A DNA stretch of 22,727 nt from Ophiothrix spiculata (taxonomy: Eukaryota; Echinodermata; Ophiuroidea; Amphilepidida; Ophiotrichidae), in assembly GCA_000969725.1 (NCBI GenBank), contig JXSR01S007602.1. The stretch is one strand, 5' to 3'. The position numbers and the translations under genes are program-made. Shown here piece by piece: positions 9,497-17,775 of this stretch; position 1 is the stretch's first letter; the number at the start of each line of letters is the position of its first letter. The notes under the pieces are model-generated. The model worked only from the letters and a program-made list of their open reading frames with translations, was not told the origin of the DNA and searched no databases.

Positions 9497-10747
9497 ATCT
9501 AGTAAAAAGATAAAGGTGTATGTTTAAATTACAAACGTGCCTTTTGTCGGATGTGTATGATCATATTGATTGATAAAAGCATATTGATTTTTGAGTTTTT
9601 ATAACCATGTTGAAGCATGGCAAATACGTGTGAATTTGAAATGGTTGTGTATTTTTCTTGGTTTTCTTGGTTGTTTAAGGCGATGGTCGCACCTAACGAT
9701 AACAGTAAGAATATTACTTTAAGTTGTCACTTGTCTTGTCTTGTTGGGTCATAAAAGTAGCAATTGCTACGAAGAAAAAGATTTTAAGAAAAAGCAATAG
9801 CTAGACTAGAAAAAGATTTAGCCTTAGCAATTGCTTAAAAACATATTCACGACCTTCAGATTGGACTAATACTTTCTTCTTCTCTGGGATCGACCCAGAC
9901 AAGCAAAAGCTACCATCCAAACAATAGTCAGGCTAGCTTTTGCTTACATGAAGTTAGAAATTGATTTGTCTATCGCGTGATAGTAGGCCTAATTCATAAA
10001 AGTAGCAATTGCTAGCAAGAAAAAGACATTAAGAAAAAGCAATAGCTAGGCTAGAAAAAGATTTAGCCTTAGCAATTGCTTAAAAACATATTCACGACCT
10101 TCAGCTTGGAATAATACCTTTTTCTTGTCTGGGATCAACCCAGACAAGCAAAAGCTAGCATACAAACAATAGGCAGGCTAGCTTTTGCTTACCTGAAGTT
10201 AGAAATTGCTTTGGCTACCGCGTGATAGTTTTCAGATACAAATCTTACAGCAAGTCACTCCACATTTTCGGTATCAATTTGTCGCATTTTCCGACAAATA
10301 GCATGATATATATCATGCATACAAACAATAGGCAGGCTAGCTTTTGCTTACATGAAGTTAGAAATTGCTTTGGCTACCGCATGATAGTTTTCAGACACAA
10401 ATCCTACAGCAAGTCACTCCACATTTTCGGTATCAATTTGTTGCAGTTTCCGACAAATAGCATGATATATACCATCTATAGTAACAGCACTAATATAATA
10501 CTTCAGTGTTTTTTCTTACGCAGCACAAATATAGCAGAAACAATGAATATATACCAGTGATAAGCTCCTCATATGGGATCTTAGTAAAATGAAAGTAATT
10601 GCTACATGTTGTAAGCAAAAGGTCAGCTTTTTGAATACAAATGTAAGCAATTACTAACCAGACGAGCAATTGCTTGGAAGGGATTAGAAATAGCTTTTGC
10701 TGCCTTGAGAGAGCCTTTTCTTGCAAGTCAATGCTAGTTTTTAAGAA
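9497..10747. repeat. Duplicated block, copy A (AGCAATTGCT-rich)
   Basis: This block matches 10798-11998 almost base for base, with scattered substitutions. Copy A lacks a roughly 95-base segment present in copy B near 10890-10984. It has instead one additional internal repeat unit of about 160 bases (around 10310-10470, containing CAAGTCACTCCACATTTTCG). It carries many AGCAATTGCT and AGCAAAAGCTA palindromic motifs and the left end of an inverted-repeat element at about 9983 (TAGGCCTAATTCATAAAAGT). It runs directly into the assembly gap. Confidence 0.88.
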
Positions 10748-10797
10748 NNNNNNNNNNNNNNNNNNNNNNNNNNNNNNNNNNNNNNNNNNNNNNNNNN
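10748..10797. other. Assembly gap of 50 N
   Basis: Fifty N bases. The round number suggests a scaffolding placeholder rather than a measured distance. The sequence immediately after the gap is the start of the same block that ends at the gap, so the gap joins two copies of one sequence. Confidence 0.99.
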
Positions 10798-11998
10798 ATC
10801 TAGTAAAAAGATAAAGGTGTATGTTTAAATTACAAACGTGCCTTTTGTCGGATGTGTATGATCATATTGATTGATAAAAGCATATTGATTTACAGAAGTA
10901 ATAGTATAAAATATGGATTTTAATCCGTTTTGATCGAATTAAAAACAAAGCATTCTGATTTGGATTGATTTACTTTTCACATTTACTTGAGTTTTCATAA
11001 TCATGTTGAAGCATGGCAAATACGTGTGAATTTGAAATAGTTGTGTATTTTTCTTGGTTTTCTTGGTTGTTTAAGGCGATGGTCGCACCTAACGATAACA
11101 GTAAGAATATTACTTCTGGATAAGTTGTCACTTGTCTTGTCTTGTTGGGTCATAAAAGTAGCAATTGCTACGAAGAAAAAGAAAAAGAAAAAGCAATAGC
11201 TAGACTAGAAAAAGATTTAGCCTTAGCAATTGCTTAAAAACGTATTCTCGACCTTCAGCTTGGACTAATACTTTCTTCTTCTCTGGGATCGACCCAAACA
11301 AGCAAAAGCTACCATCCAAACAATAGTCAGGCTTGCTTTTGCTTACATGAAGTTAGAAATTGATTTGTCTATCGTGTGATAGTAGGCCTAATTCATAAAA
11401 GTAGTAATTGCTAGCAAGAAAAAGATATTAAGAAAAAGCAATAGCTAGGCTAGAAAAAGATTTAGCCTTAGCAATTGCTTAAAAACATATTCACGACATT
11501 CAGCTTGGAATAATACCTTTTTCTTGTCTGGGATCAACCAAGACGAGCAAAAGCAAGCATACAAACAATTAGGCAGGCTAGCTTTTGCTTACCTGGAGTT
11601 AGAAATTGCTTTGGCTACCGCGTGATAGTTTTCAGACACAAATCTTTCAGCAAGTCACTCCACATTTTCGGTATCAATTTGTCGCATTTTCCGACAAATA
11701 GCATGATATATATCATCTATAGTAACAGCACTAGTATAATACTTCAGTGTTTTTTCTTACACAGCTTAAATATAGCAGAAAACATGAATATATACCAGTG
11801 ATAAGCTCCTCATATAGGATCTTAGTAAAATGTAAGTAATTGCTACATGTTGTAAGCAAAAGATCAGCTTTTTGAATACAAATATAAGCAATTACTAACA
11901 AGACGAGCAATTGCTTGGAAGGGGTTAGAAATAGCTTTTGCTGCCTTGAGAAAGCCTTTTCTTGCAAGTCAATGCTAGCTTTTAAGAATAGAAATTCA
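10798..11998. repeat. Duplicated block, copy B
   Basis: It begins at base 10798 with ATCTAGTAAAAAGATAAAGG, identical to 9497 onward, and stays aligned to 11998 except for a roughly 95-base insertion near 10890-10984, a small 7-base insertion near 11116 and the missing internal repeat unit. Unlike copy A it continues past the matching end point into the right end of an inverted-repeat element. The divergence is a few percent by eye, in the range seen between haplotypes of highly polymorphic marine invertebrates as well as for young tandem duplications. Confidence 0.88.
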
Positions 11999-12046
11999 GG
12001 AAAAAGCTATAGAAATAGCAATTGCTACTTTTATGAATTCGGCCTA
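11383..12046. mobile_element. Inverted-repeat element ending in TAGGCC(T/G)AATTCATAAAAGTAG
   Basis: The left end TAGGCCTAATTCATAAAAGT followed by AGTAATTGCTA is the reverse complement, with two or so differences, of the right end AGCAATTGCTACTTTTATGA followed by ATTCGGCCTA. The arms are about 30 bases. The interior holds AGCAATTGCT palindromes and the motif GCTAGCTTTTGCTT with its complement, so it can fold extensively. The matching left end in copy A (about 9983) has lost its partner in the gap. It has no transposase and the open frames inside are not conserved as protein. Confidence 0.75.
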
Positions 12047-12467
12047 GTTTTCAGACACTTGATGTTGCAGCAAGTCACTCCATATTTTCGGTATCAATTT
12101 GTTGCAGTTTCCGACTATTATAGCATGATGTATATCATCTACAGTTACACAGCATTTCAGGGTTCAGGGTTTTTTCTTACGAAGCACAAATATAGCAGAA
12201 AACATGAATGTATACCAATGGTAAGCTCCTCATAAAGGATCTTAGTAAAATGTAAGTAATTGCTATATTTTGTAAGCAAAAGGTCAGCTTTTTGAATACA
12301 AATGTAAGCAATTACTAACCAGACGAGCAATTGCTTGGAAGGGAATAGAAATAGCTTTTACTGCCTTGAGAGAGCTTTTTCTTTCAAGTCAGTGCTAGCT
12401 TTTAAGTATAGAAATTCAAAAAAAAGCTATAGAAATAGCAATTGCTACTTTTATGAATTCGGTCTAT
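12047..12467. repeat. Third, partial unit of the AGCAATTGCT repeat
   Basis: From CAGCAAGTCACTCCATATTT (about 12068) to AGCAATTGCTACTTTTATGA and TTCGGTCTA (12467) the sequence repeats the right half of the preceding element, with more substitutions. It again carries CAAGCAATTGCTCG-type palindromes near 12325-12340. Together with the two large blocks, this shows that the array grew by repeated duplication of a right-half unit of about 420 bases. Confidence 0.75.
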
Positions 12468-12671
12468 TACCTTGCCAATTCTTAATCATCGATATATCGT
12501 TGACGTTAATGCTATCGTTACAATGCGACTCCCTTAAAAGTAAAAAGTTCCGGAAATGAAAAATTTACGATATTTTTTTTTCTTCAAACTATCTACATGT
12601 ACATGTATTAATATTTAAGAAAGCATTAATTTCAAATTACATTCATACTAAACCACGACATCGCGTCTACC
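12468..12671. other. Unique AT-rich spacer
   Basis: No feature is supported between the repeat array and the small foldback element. ACATGTACATGT near 12595 is a short alternating palindrome. Confidence 0.35.
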
Positions 12672-12802
12672 TTAAGGCCATGTCACACATCACCGTACCG
12701 TGCGAATAACGTACTAATAACGTACACTGGTTTGGTAATCGATTACATGTATTTCAATGACCAAACCAATGTACGTTATTAGTTTGTGACAGAGCCCTTA
12801 TA
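12672..12802. mobile_element. Small foldback MITE with a 23-bp inner hairpin
   Basis: The outer arms TTAAGGCCATGTCACAC (12672) and GTGACAGAGCCCTTATA (12786) are imperfect complements. Inside, CTAATAACGTACACTGGTTT then GGT (12714-12736) pairs with 12760-12782 at 22 of 23 bases around a 23-base loop. The whole is 131 bases, AT-flanked and non-coding. It lies about 290 bases beyond the GPB5 stop codon on the GPB5 strand, so if the transcript extends that far it would form a stable stem in the 3-prime UTR. Confidence 0.7.
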
Positions 12803-13088
12803 TCTAGTGTAAATCATACCTTTATAAGATTAAAAAGCTCACACACTTAACACAATTGTGACAAACACAAATAAGTTAATTGTTGTCTATTCTTTTTCTA
12901 TCATTACTCAAAATAAATACACCGCTTATTTTGTAAACTGCCCACGTTTGTTCCAAATTGGCAACAGTTGCACAAGAAAGGCGTGCTAATAATGTGTAGA
13001 AAAACAAAAGAAAAATGATGTGAATATTCTTGTTAATTTTTCCATCCTGTTTGCATATATGCACATTATCTCTTTTTTGACAGCATTG
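12803..13088 (-). other. 3-prime flank / untranslated region of GPB5
   Basis: This is sequence downstream of the GPB5 stop on the minus strand. It must hold part of the 3-prime UTR. I found no perfect AATAAA or ATTAAA on this strand within it, so the poly(A) site is either non-canonical or further away. Open frames of 60-70 codons here run in other frames over exon 2 and its flank and are not genes. Confidence 0.45.
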
Positions 13089-13280
13089 CTAATGAACACC
13101 AAGACAAAACGTGCTTTCAGTTCTGCAATTCCTACACTGGCAGCTGAGGGCGTTGACATATACGTATGTCCGGTTGACCCCGTAATCACAGTCATCTAGC
13201 TCAATTGTTTTGAGTTCTGTTTGGCCGTAAGAGCACATGTCGTGGTTCGAAGTCTTGTAGGGCGGTTCTAAAATAGGAAC
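13089..13280 (-). CDS. GPHB5: Glycoprotein hormone beta-5 (thyrostimulin beta), coding exon 2
   Basis: This exon encodes the final 63 residues and ends in TAG at 13089-13091. It starts VPILEPPYKTSNHDMC and ends CRTESTFCLGVH. The VPILEPPY block directly after the exon junction, the CxC pair in LSCQC of the cystine knot, and the pattern C(Q)C..C......C are hallmarks of GPB5. This exon holds six of the ten mature cysteines (residues 90, 105, 121, 123, 126, 133 of the joined protein). Ten matches GPB5, which lacks the extra seat-belt disulfide of the pituitary beta subunits. One N-glycosylation sequon, NRT, is at residue 110. The acceptor is excellent: a tract of about 35 bases of mostly T and C ending GTGTGTTTAG. 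The exon is phase 0 and joins exon 1 at 19103-19324 to give 137 residues, normal for the family. GPB5 pairs with GPA2 as a secreted hormone that acts on an LGR-type receptor (family knowledge). Confidence 0.93.
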   Translation of the reverse strand, partial: VPILEPPYKTSNHDMCSYGQTELKTIELDDCDYGVNRTYVYVNALSCQCRNCRTESTFCLGVH

Positions 13281-13721
13281 CTAAACACACAAAAGAGAAA
13301 AGAGAGATAAAGACAAAATCAGTGTGTAAGATACTAAAAACTTTAACACTCCAGTGGAAAGTTATTTGATTTTTTCCGAATTTGGGTATAATCGAGCATG
13401 TCAATATTGTTTTATATTGATAGCACATTTTTTTTTCTTATTATTGCAACTCCCTCCTAATATTTTCACGCGTTTCTTATGATGTTCTTGCTTTTAGTGC
13501 CATCAAAACGCGAATAACATCACGATGTTACCCAAATTGTAGTAAATGCTGATAAATTTTGAAACATACTTGAATATTCCAAATTCAATCTTGCATTAAA
13601 CAATCTTAAAAACACGTTATTTTATTTAGCCAGGTTTGTATCTGAATAAGTAAAACCAATGCATAGTTTCAGTGCTACCCCATTGATCAGAAATCTAGAC
13701 AACTATCAAGAAATAGAATAT

Positions 13722-14045
13722 AAGCTTAATCCTCGTCCTACAAAGGGGTTGTTTTGTTGTAACACCCCCCTAAGGTTTCGACTTAAAAATGCAAATGCAA
13801 CCGACCTTAGGCGTTTGGTTAATCTCTTTTACATCCTTTGTGGTCATTTTGATAAAAAAAAAATAAGGAGGTACTATCTAAGGTTAGGTTAAAGTTGGGT
13901 GTAGGGGGTGAATGTCACCATTTTGGTGTGCATAATAAAAGACTCAAACTTACAATACAATGTTAGAATCATTATTTTCTTCTTTATTAACAATACCCGA
14001 TGGAAATCCGATATTTAGAACTTTTCTCCCGGAGTAATAATATTG
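13722..14045 (-). mobile_element. Inverted-repeat element, family 3 copy B
   Basis: The reverse complement of this stretch aligns with 6690-6975. Matching blocks are AAAGTTCTAAATATCGGATT versus AAAGTTCTAAAAAACGGATT, then ATGATTCTAACAT, GTAAGTTTGAGTC, ATCAAAATGACCACAAAGGA and GGTCGGTTGC. The outer end at 13722-13771 carries CCTCGTCCTACAAAGGGGTT and a GGGGTTG...CAACACCCCCC-like hairpin. It lies in the GPB5 intron, about 440 bases from the acceptor. It is non-coding; a 77-codon open frame over it is an accident. Confidence 0.7.
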
Positions 14046-15430
14046 GTCAACAATAGGGAGGGTAGTAATCTCTGTAAGTTAATTTGTTTATTTGTATATT
14101 TTCCAATGAAACATGTATGCTACTGATATTAGTATAGAAAATCTGTTGTTTTTGGTCCTTTAAAGTTTTTGTTATCTTATCCATTTTTAACGGTTTGAAT
14201 GGGCTTATTTTTATTGCAAAAACTGCATATAACTCGGAAGTCCATTTTGCAAATGGTCCCTTCTCTGCTTCCTGGTTGAGCGTTTTAACTGTTTTTCACA
14301 CACAAAATGGTGATTAAGCGAACCCCAAAAATTATCGGGGCATTGCACTTTCTAGTAATATCTGTAAGTTATTTTGTTTAATACTTCATAACAAATTGTT
14401 TAAATTTATTGAAGCAAATAAGATCACTCCAAAGGAGCAATTTTGTTTTCGTAAAGGTTCCCGTACTCAAGATCACATTTTGGTTTCGAACCATTTAATT
14501 GATAAGTATATTTCTAAACTATACGTTTGTTTTGTAGACTTTGCTTGTGCATTTATACATGTTTGAATTAATGGCAAGTTTGTGCAGATTATACAAGATA
14601 TTCAGTGTTATTTTCAGTCAAATGTTATGACTAAATGACTTCAGGCATTTCATTCCACTCTAGGAGTAAAATAAGGTTGTGTTTTGAGTCCTATATTTTT
14701 TTAGTATTTATTTGAGAGACCTACCCTAAATTTTTGATCTAAGTTGTGATCCTGTTGAATTTGGTGTAAATAATTTGAGTTGTTTGATGTACACTTATGA
14801 TTTAGTATTTATGTCACAGAGTGCTACTTCCTTCGAATTCACTTAATAAATCACTGTTTGAAAAAAGTCATGAATTTTGATAAATGTGGTCGTCTTTTAT
14901 CCGACTATTCCTTTCGATTTGATAGCCATAATGTCAAATTATGTAATGAATATAGTTACCTAGGAATTGTTGTCTAGGTCTTTCACGAAAGCTATCTATC
15001 TTATATATGAGAAGGCCAGTAAAGCATTCTTTCCGATTATGTCACAATAATAGCTAGTTCGGTTAAGTGTGGTTTCCGACCGTTTTATTCGTTGATACGG
15101 CCAATCGTGGCTGTGAAATTTGGTCTCCTTATTTACTAAAGGGATTAAAAGATGTTATTTTTCTAAACCTCTGTGACAAAATCTCCAATAAAAATCTTTG
15201 TATTAAATTGTGTAAATTAGTTTTAGGAGTACATAGAAAAGCATCTTACAATGCTGTTAGGGGTGAATTGGGTAGTTATCATTTGCTGTTATTTATGTTT
15301 GTCTATTAAATATTGGTGGAAATAAAATAATGAACATGATGAATGCAAGCTTGGGCGGAATACATTGGTCATCCAAGCACTTTTAGAAAATAATTACTTT
15401 ACTTGGTCCTATGGTATAAAAAGTATTATA
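14046..15430 (+). pseudogene. Decayed non-LTR retrotransposon (LINE) reverse transcriptase, 5-prime part
   Basis: Broken reverse transcriptase reading frames can be followed across several stops and frameshifts. From 14354 the translation runs SNICKLFCLILHNKLFKF, with FCFRKGSRTQDHIL and LYVCFVDFACAF, the palm motifs around the first catalytic Asp. Near 14784 LMYTYDLVFMS stands where an active enzyme has (F/Y)xDD, so the second motif is destroyed. YSYLGIV follows near 14951. From 15118 come WSPYLLKGLKD and LGVHRKASYNAVRGELG, then KYWWK and a short Leu-rich stretch. These features fit jockey/CR1/L2-type LINEs in general; I cannot name the clade. No upstream endonuclease is visible. It sits in the GPB5 intron on the opposite strand to the hormone gene. 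Confidence 0.85.
14064..14380. repeat. 27-bp direct repeats flanking a 263-bp insert in the LINE
   Basis: AGTAATCTCTGTAAGTTAAT then TTGTTTA at 14064-14090 matches 14354-14380 at 25 of 27 bases. Both copies translate in the LINE frame as SN(L/I)CKL(I/F)CL, so a piece of the LINE coding sequence has been duplicated around 14091-14353. The insert is AT-rich, has no inverted ends I can see and no coding. It could be a retroposed fragment with a long target duplication, or the result of unequal recombination. Confidence 0.6.
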
Positions 15431-15560
15431 TAATCTGATCAATCACAATGACATTTGACACAAACCTAATATTCTTGTTTAGGGTAAAGGGAATCCATCT
15501 GCTTAGGAATATGTGAATCTTAACTATTTTTTACTTATGAAAAGATAAATAGTTTCCACT

Positions 15561-15646
15561 GCATTTGTAGGGACTCGAACCATGGATTATGGCAGGGGTT
15601 AGTCATGCATTACGAAGCGAGGGATCTACCGCTGAGCTATCAAGGC
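15561..15646 (-). pseudogene. tRNA-like sequence (tRNA pseudogene or tRNA-derived SINE head)
   Basis: On the minus strand both internal RNA polymerase III control boxes are intact: an A box TAGCTCAGCGGTAGA and a B box GGTTCGAGTCCC. A seven-base loop TTCGTAA between them looks like an anticodon loop with CGT (Thr). The cloverleaf is broken, however. The acceptor halves GCCTTGA and CAAATGC pair poorly, the anticodon stem does not close and the variable region is too long. CTTTTC about 20-25 bases beyond could act as a Pol III terminator. Either a dead tRNA gene or the head of a tRNA-derived SINE would explain it. Confidence 0.65.
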
Positions 15647-15801
15647 AGCGTTGAGAATGTGAACTAAAATCTAAAAACTAACATTAGAATGCCGTACTTT
15701 TCTTTTGTTTGCATAAAAATTGCAATTTTTGCCTCAATGGAATGCTCAATTTGTAAGTAAATTATGCGAATGCGTATATCAGACAAAATGTAGATAATGT
15801 A

Positions 15802-16878
15802 CAGGTTGTAACAGAAAAAATTATACATTCTTGTACGCGATATCATGAAAAAATTAAAAATGTTGAATTCACAAACTTTCCTTTCTTTGAAAGGCTGTCT
15901 AATTGGCTACCAGAAGCAGCTTAAGTGATCTCATTTAATGGTCAGGTTCAAAAGTTACTGTTAAGACCGGTAAAAATTACTTGGGCCGAATTCACCATTG
16001 TCCAGCGCAATATAGCTTTTCATGATTCGATGAAGATTAACAATGCAGTGAGATAAATTAACAAAGGGCACACTTTATGTTCAAGAACATTTAATGTTTT
16101 TATTTTTTTCATATGATAAGAATAATTCATAAATAATTTTATGATATTTTAGATAAAAGTTATGCTTTAATAAGTTAAAATATTGCTCATGTTCCAGAGC
16201 ATAAACAGTTGCATCAAAGACTCGATATCTTTGGTGGAAACGAAAAAGCAAAGAGTTTATTGCAATAATCTTTTTGCAATTTTCTTACACAGTTTCATAT
16301 TCAAAGGAAAATATGGAAATTAAAATAAACTTACTAGCTGAATTGATAAAACTTGATTTTTAAAGAAGTTAAGTTCAGAAAAAATAGTGTTTTCTTTAAC
16401 CTGTTATTAAATCTGGGTAGTCTTAAAGTGCTTGTGTGCTGATTCTGCCATTTAGATCATATGTTGTCTCACCAACTAGGATATCTCTTTAAAAATTGTT
16501 TTGGTGTCCCGTCCAGCATTAAAAAAAAACAGTCTACAGGCAAGGGTCATCATTAAGAGCTCCTACATTGCCTTTGTTAGATGGAACACTAAAATCAGCC
16601 TCGTAATCCTTTTGAACATCGTATGGCTGATTTGGGGCATTATGTGCTATTATTTTGCTACCGGTAAATGAATCGGATGAACTGGCCCAGATTGTTTGAA
16701 GGTAGGGTCAGTATAATTACCATAACTATGCTTGTCGACCATCAATTTGGATGAAACAAAGTACATTTAGTAGCTAAAAAGGTTAGCTTTTAATATTATT
16801 AAATGACAATGTGATTCAAAATGTAACTTTATTTTTTTAGTGTATATAACAATGTATAATTTTTTCTGTTACAACCTG
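15802..16878. mobile_element. 1,077-bp TA-flanked inverted-repeat DNA transposon, internally decayed
   Basis: The left end CAGGTTGTAACAGAAAAAAT then TATACATT is the exact reverse complement of the right end over at least 28 bases, with further matches inward that differ mainly by transitions. TA flanks both sides (15800-15801 and 16879-16880), so the element inserted at a TA site, as Tc1/mariner/IS630-type transposons do. It has no recognisable transposase with a DDE/D triad. It carries broken coding sequence on the minus strand (16534-16766). It sits between the two separated parts of the LINE. Confidence 0.88.
16534..16766 (-). pseudogene. Broken coding fragment of unknown origin inside the TA-flanked element
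   Basis: Two minus-strand open frames follow one another with a frame change near 16650. The first (16766-16650) begins MYFVSSKLMVDKHSYGNY and ends with PVHPIHLPVAK. The second (to a TAG at 16534-16536) contains NAPNQPYDVQKDYEADF then SVPSNKGNVGALNDDPCL. The composition (Pro, Asn, Asp, Tyr, Val; balanced codons) is unlike the translated AT-rich surroundings and looks like the hydrophilic tail of a real protein. I do not recognise the family. It may be a transposon protein remnant or a captured piece of a host gene. Confidence 0.4.
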
Positions 16879-17194
16879 TAGATATTTAAAACAAGCAATT
16901 CACAGCTTAAACAGGTTGAAGAAGTATAAAGCCTACAATCTGTCAAAATTTGAAACCAGTCGAATTATTCGAACATCATGAAATTATGAGGTTTCGGCGA
17001 AAAAGAGTTAACTTTTTCGAAGTAGTCTTTAGGCGTCATTTTGACCTTGATAATGGACGTGAAATCACTTGTAAAGTACCATGTATGTACTAAAGACTCT
17101 ATTTAATATGTACGCTAAACATTGTGATATTTTGATTGGTGTAAGTAGGTAAAATTTGCCGTAAACATTACATTCAGCCGAGCGAGATGTTTTT

Positions 17195-17686
17195 AGGAAC
17201 TGTATCCTTAAGACTACGCTAATGAGTTATATTCAATCAAACCTGCAAGAGATTTATTGTATCTATTGTTACAATTGTATCTATTGTTATCTATTGTTAC
17301 TAATAACAGTCCTAAGCTGCGGACATATTTTACTTTTAAAACAGCATTTGAACTGCCCATAAATTAATGATAGAATCAGGTAGATATGTTATTCCTAAAA
17401 TTGCTCCTTAAGATAGACTTTGTCCAGTCTGTAATTTTAAAAAATCTTAAATGAAGTCGAGGATGAATTTCATTTCATTATGAAATATCCACCTCTACAG
17501 AAACCAGTAAATGGTCTTTCCGATAATGATATTTTCAAATTGGTTATGAGTGCTAAGGATTTTGATGTGGTTAAAAGTGTTAGTAATTTCATATTTGAGG
17601 CCGATATACTATCCAATAATAATACTCTGTTGTCTGTGTCAACTTATCTGCGCTATCATATTTGTAAAGATTGTAATATATGTTAA
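17195..17686 (+). pseudogene. Decayed LINE, C-terminal part
   Basis: This is the downstream portion of the LINE interrupted further left. SPKLRTYFTFKTAFEL (about 17309), GRYVIPKIAP and RLCPVCNFK are followed, after a frame change, by VEDEFHFIMKYPPLQ and then NDIFKLVMSAKDFDVVKSVS. The CPxC...EDEFHF pattern followed by a short helical tail is the usual end of these LINE proteins. Stops and frameshifts show that it is dead. The frame closes with TAA at 17684-17686. Confidence 0.78.
17257..17305. repeat. Short tandem repeat (ATTGTATCT / ATTGTTATCT)
   Basis: Four to five imperfect copies of a roughly 10-17-base unit TTGTATCTATTGTTA lie inside the LINE tail. The array interrupts the LINE reading frame and is probably a replication-slippage product that postdates the insertion. 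Confidence 0.7.
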
Positions 17687-17769
17687 TTAGTTACTTAGTT
17701 TGTTTCTATTTTATAAACTGTTGTTGTCTTTGTATTTCACTGATTGTGCCATAATGTTTGGTTAAGGTC

Positions 17770-17775
17770 AATAAA
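17770..17775 (+). promoter_or_regulatory. AATAAA at the LINE 3-prime end
   Basis: AATAAA lies about 84 bases past the LINE stop codon on the same strand. It is consistent with the short 3-prime UTR and end of the element. No clear A-tail or target duplication is visible after it. Confidence 0.4.

Noticed and set aside
3110-10747. Downstream helicase exons that would make the CARD gene a full RIG-I-like receptor
   Set aside because: I looked for DExD/H, helicase C and zinc-binding C-terminal motifs on the plus strand and saw none; the space is filled by mobile elements.
10490-11967. Two similar 78-codon minus-strand frames (10490-10726 and 11731-11967) that look like a conserved small protein
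   Set aside because: They lie in the duplicated block. Eight residues differ between the copies, so most base changes appear to alter amino acids, as expected without protein constraint.
12876-13428. Three minus-strand frames of 60-75 codons around GPB5 exon 2
   Set aside because: They read exon 2, the polypyrimidine tract or the 3-prime flank in other frames; the spliced hormone frame explains this region.
14784-14826. Possible active reverse transcriptase site
   Set aside because: The motif reads YTYD where an active enzyme has the paired aspartates, and the frame is broken by stops and frameshifts on both sides.
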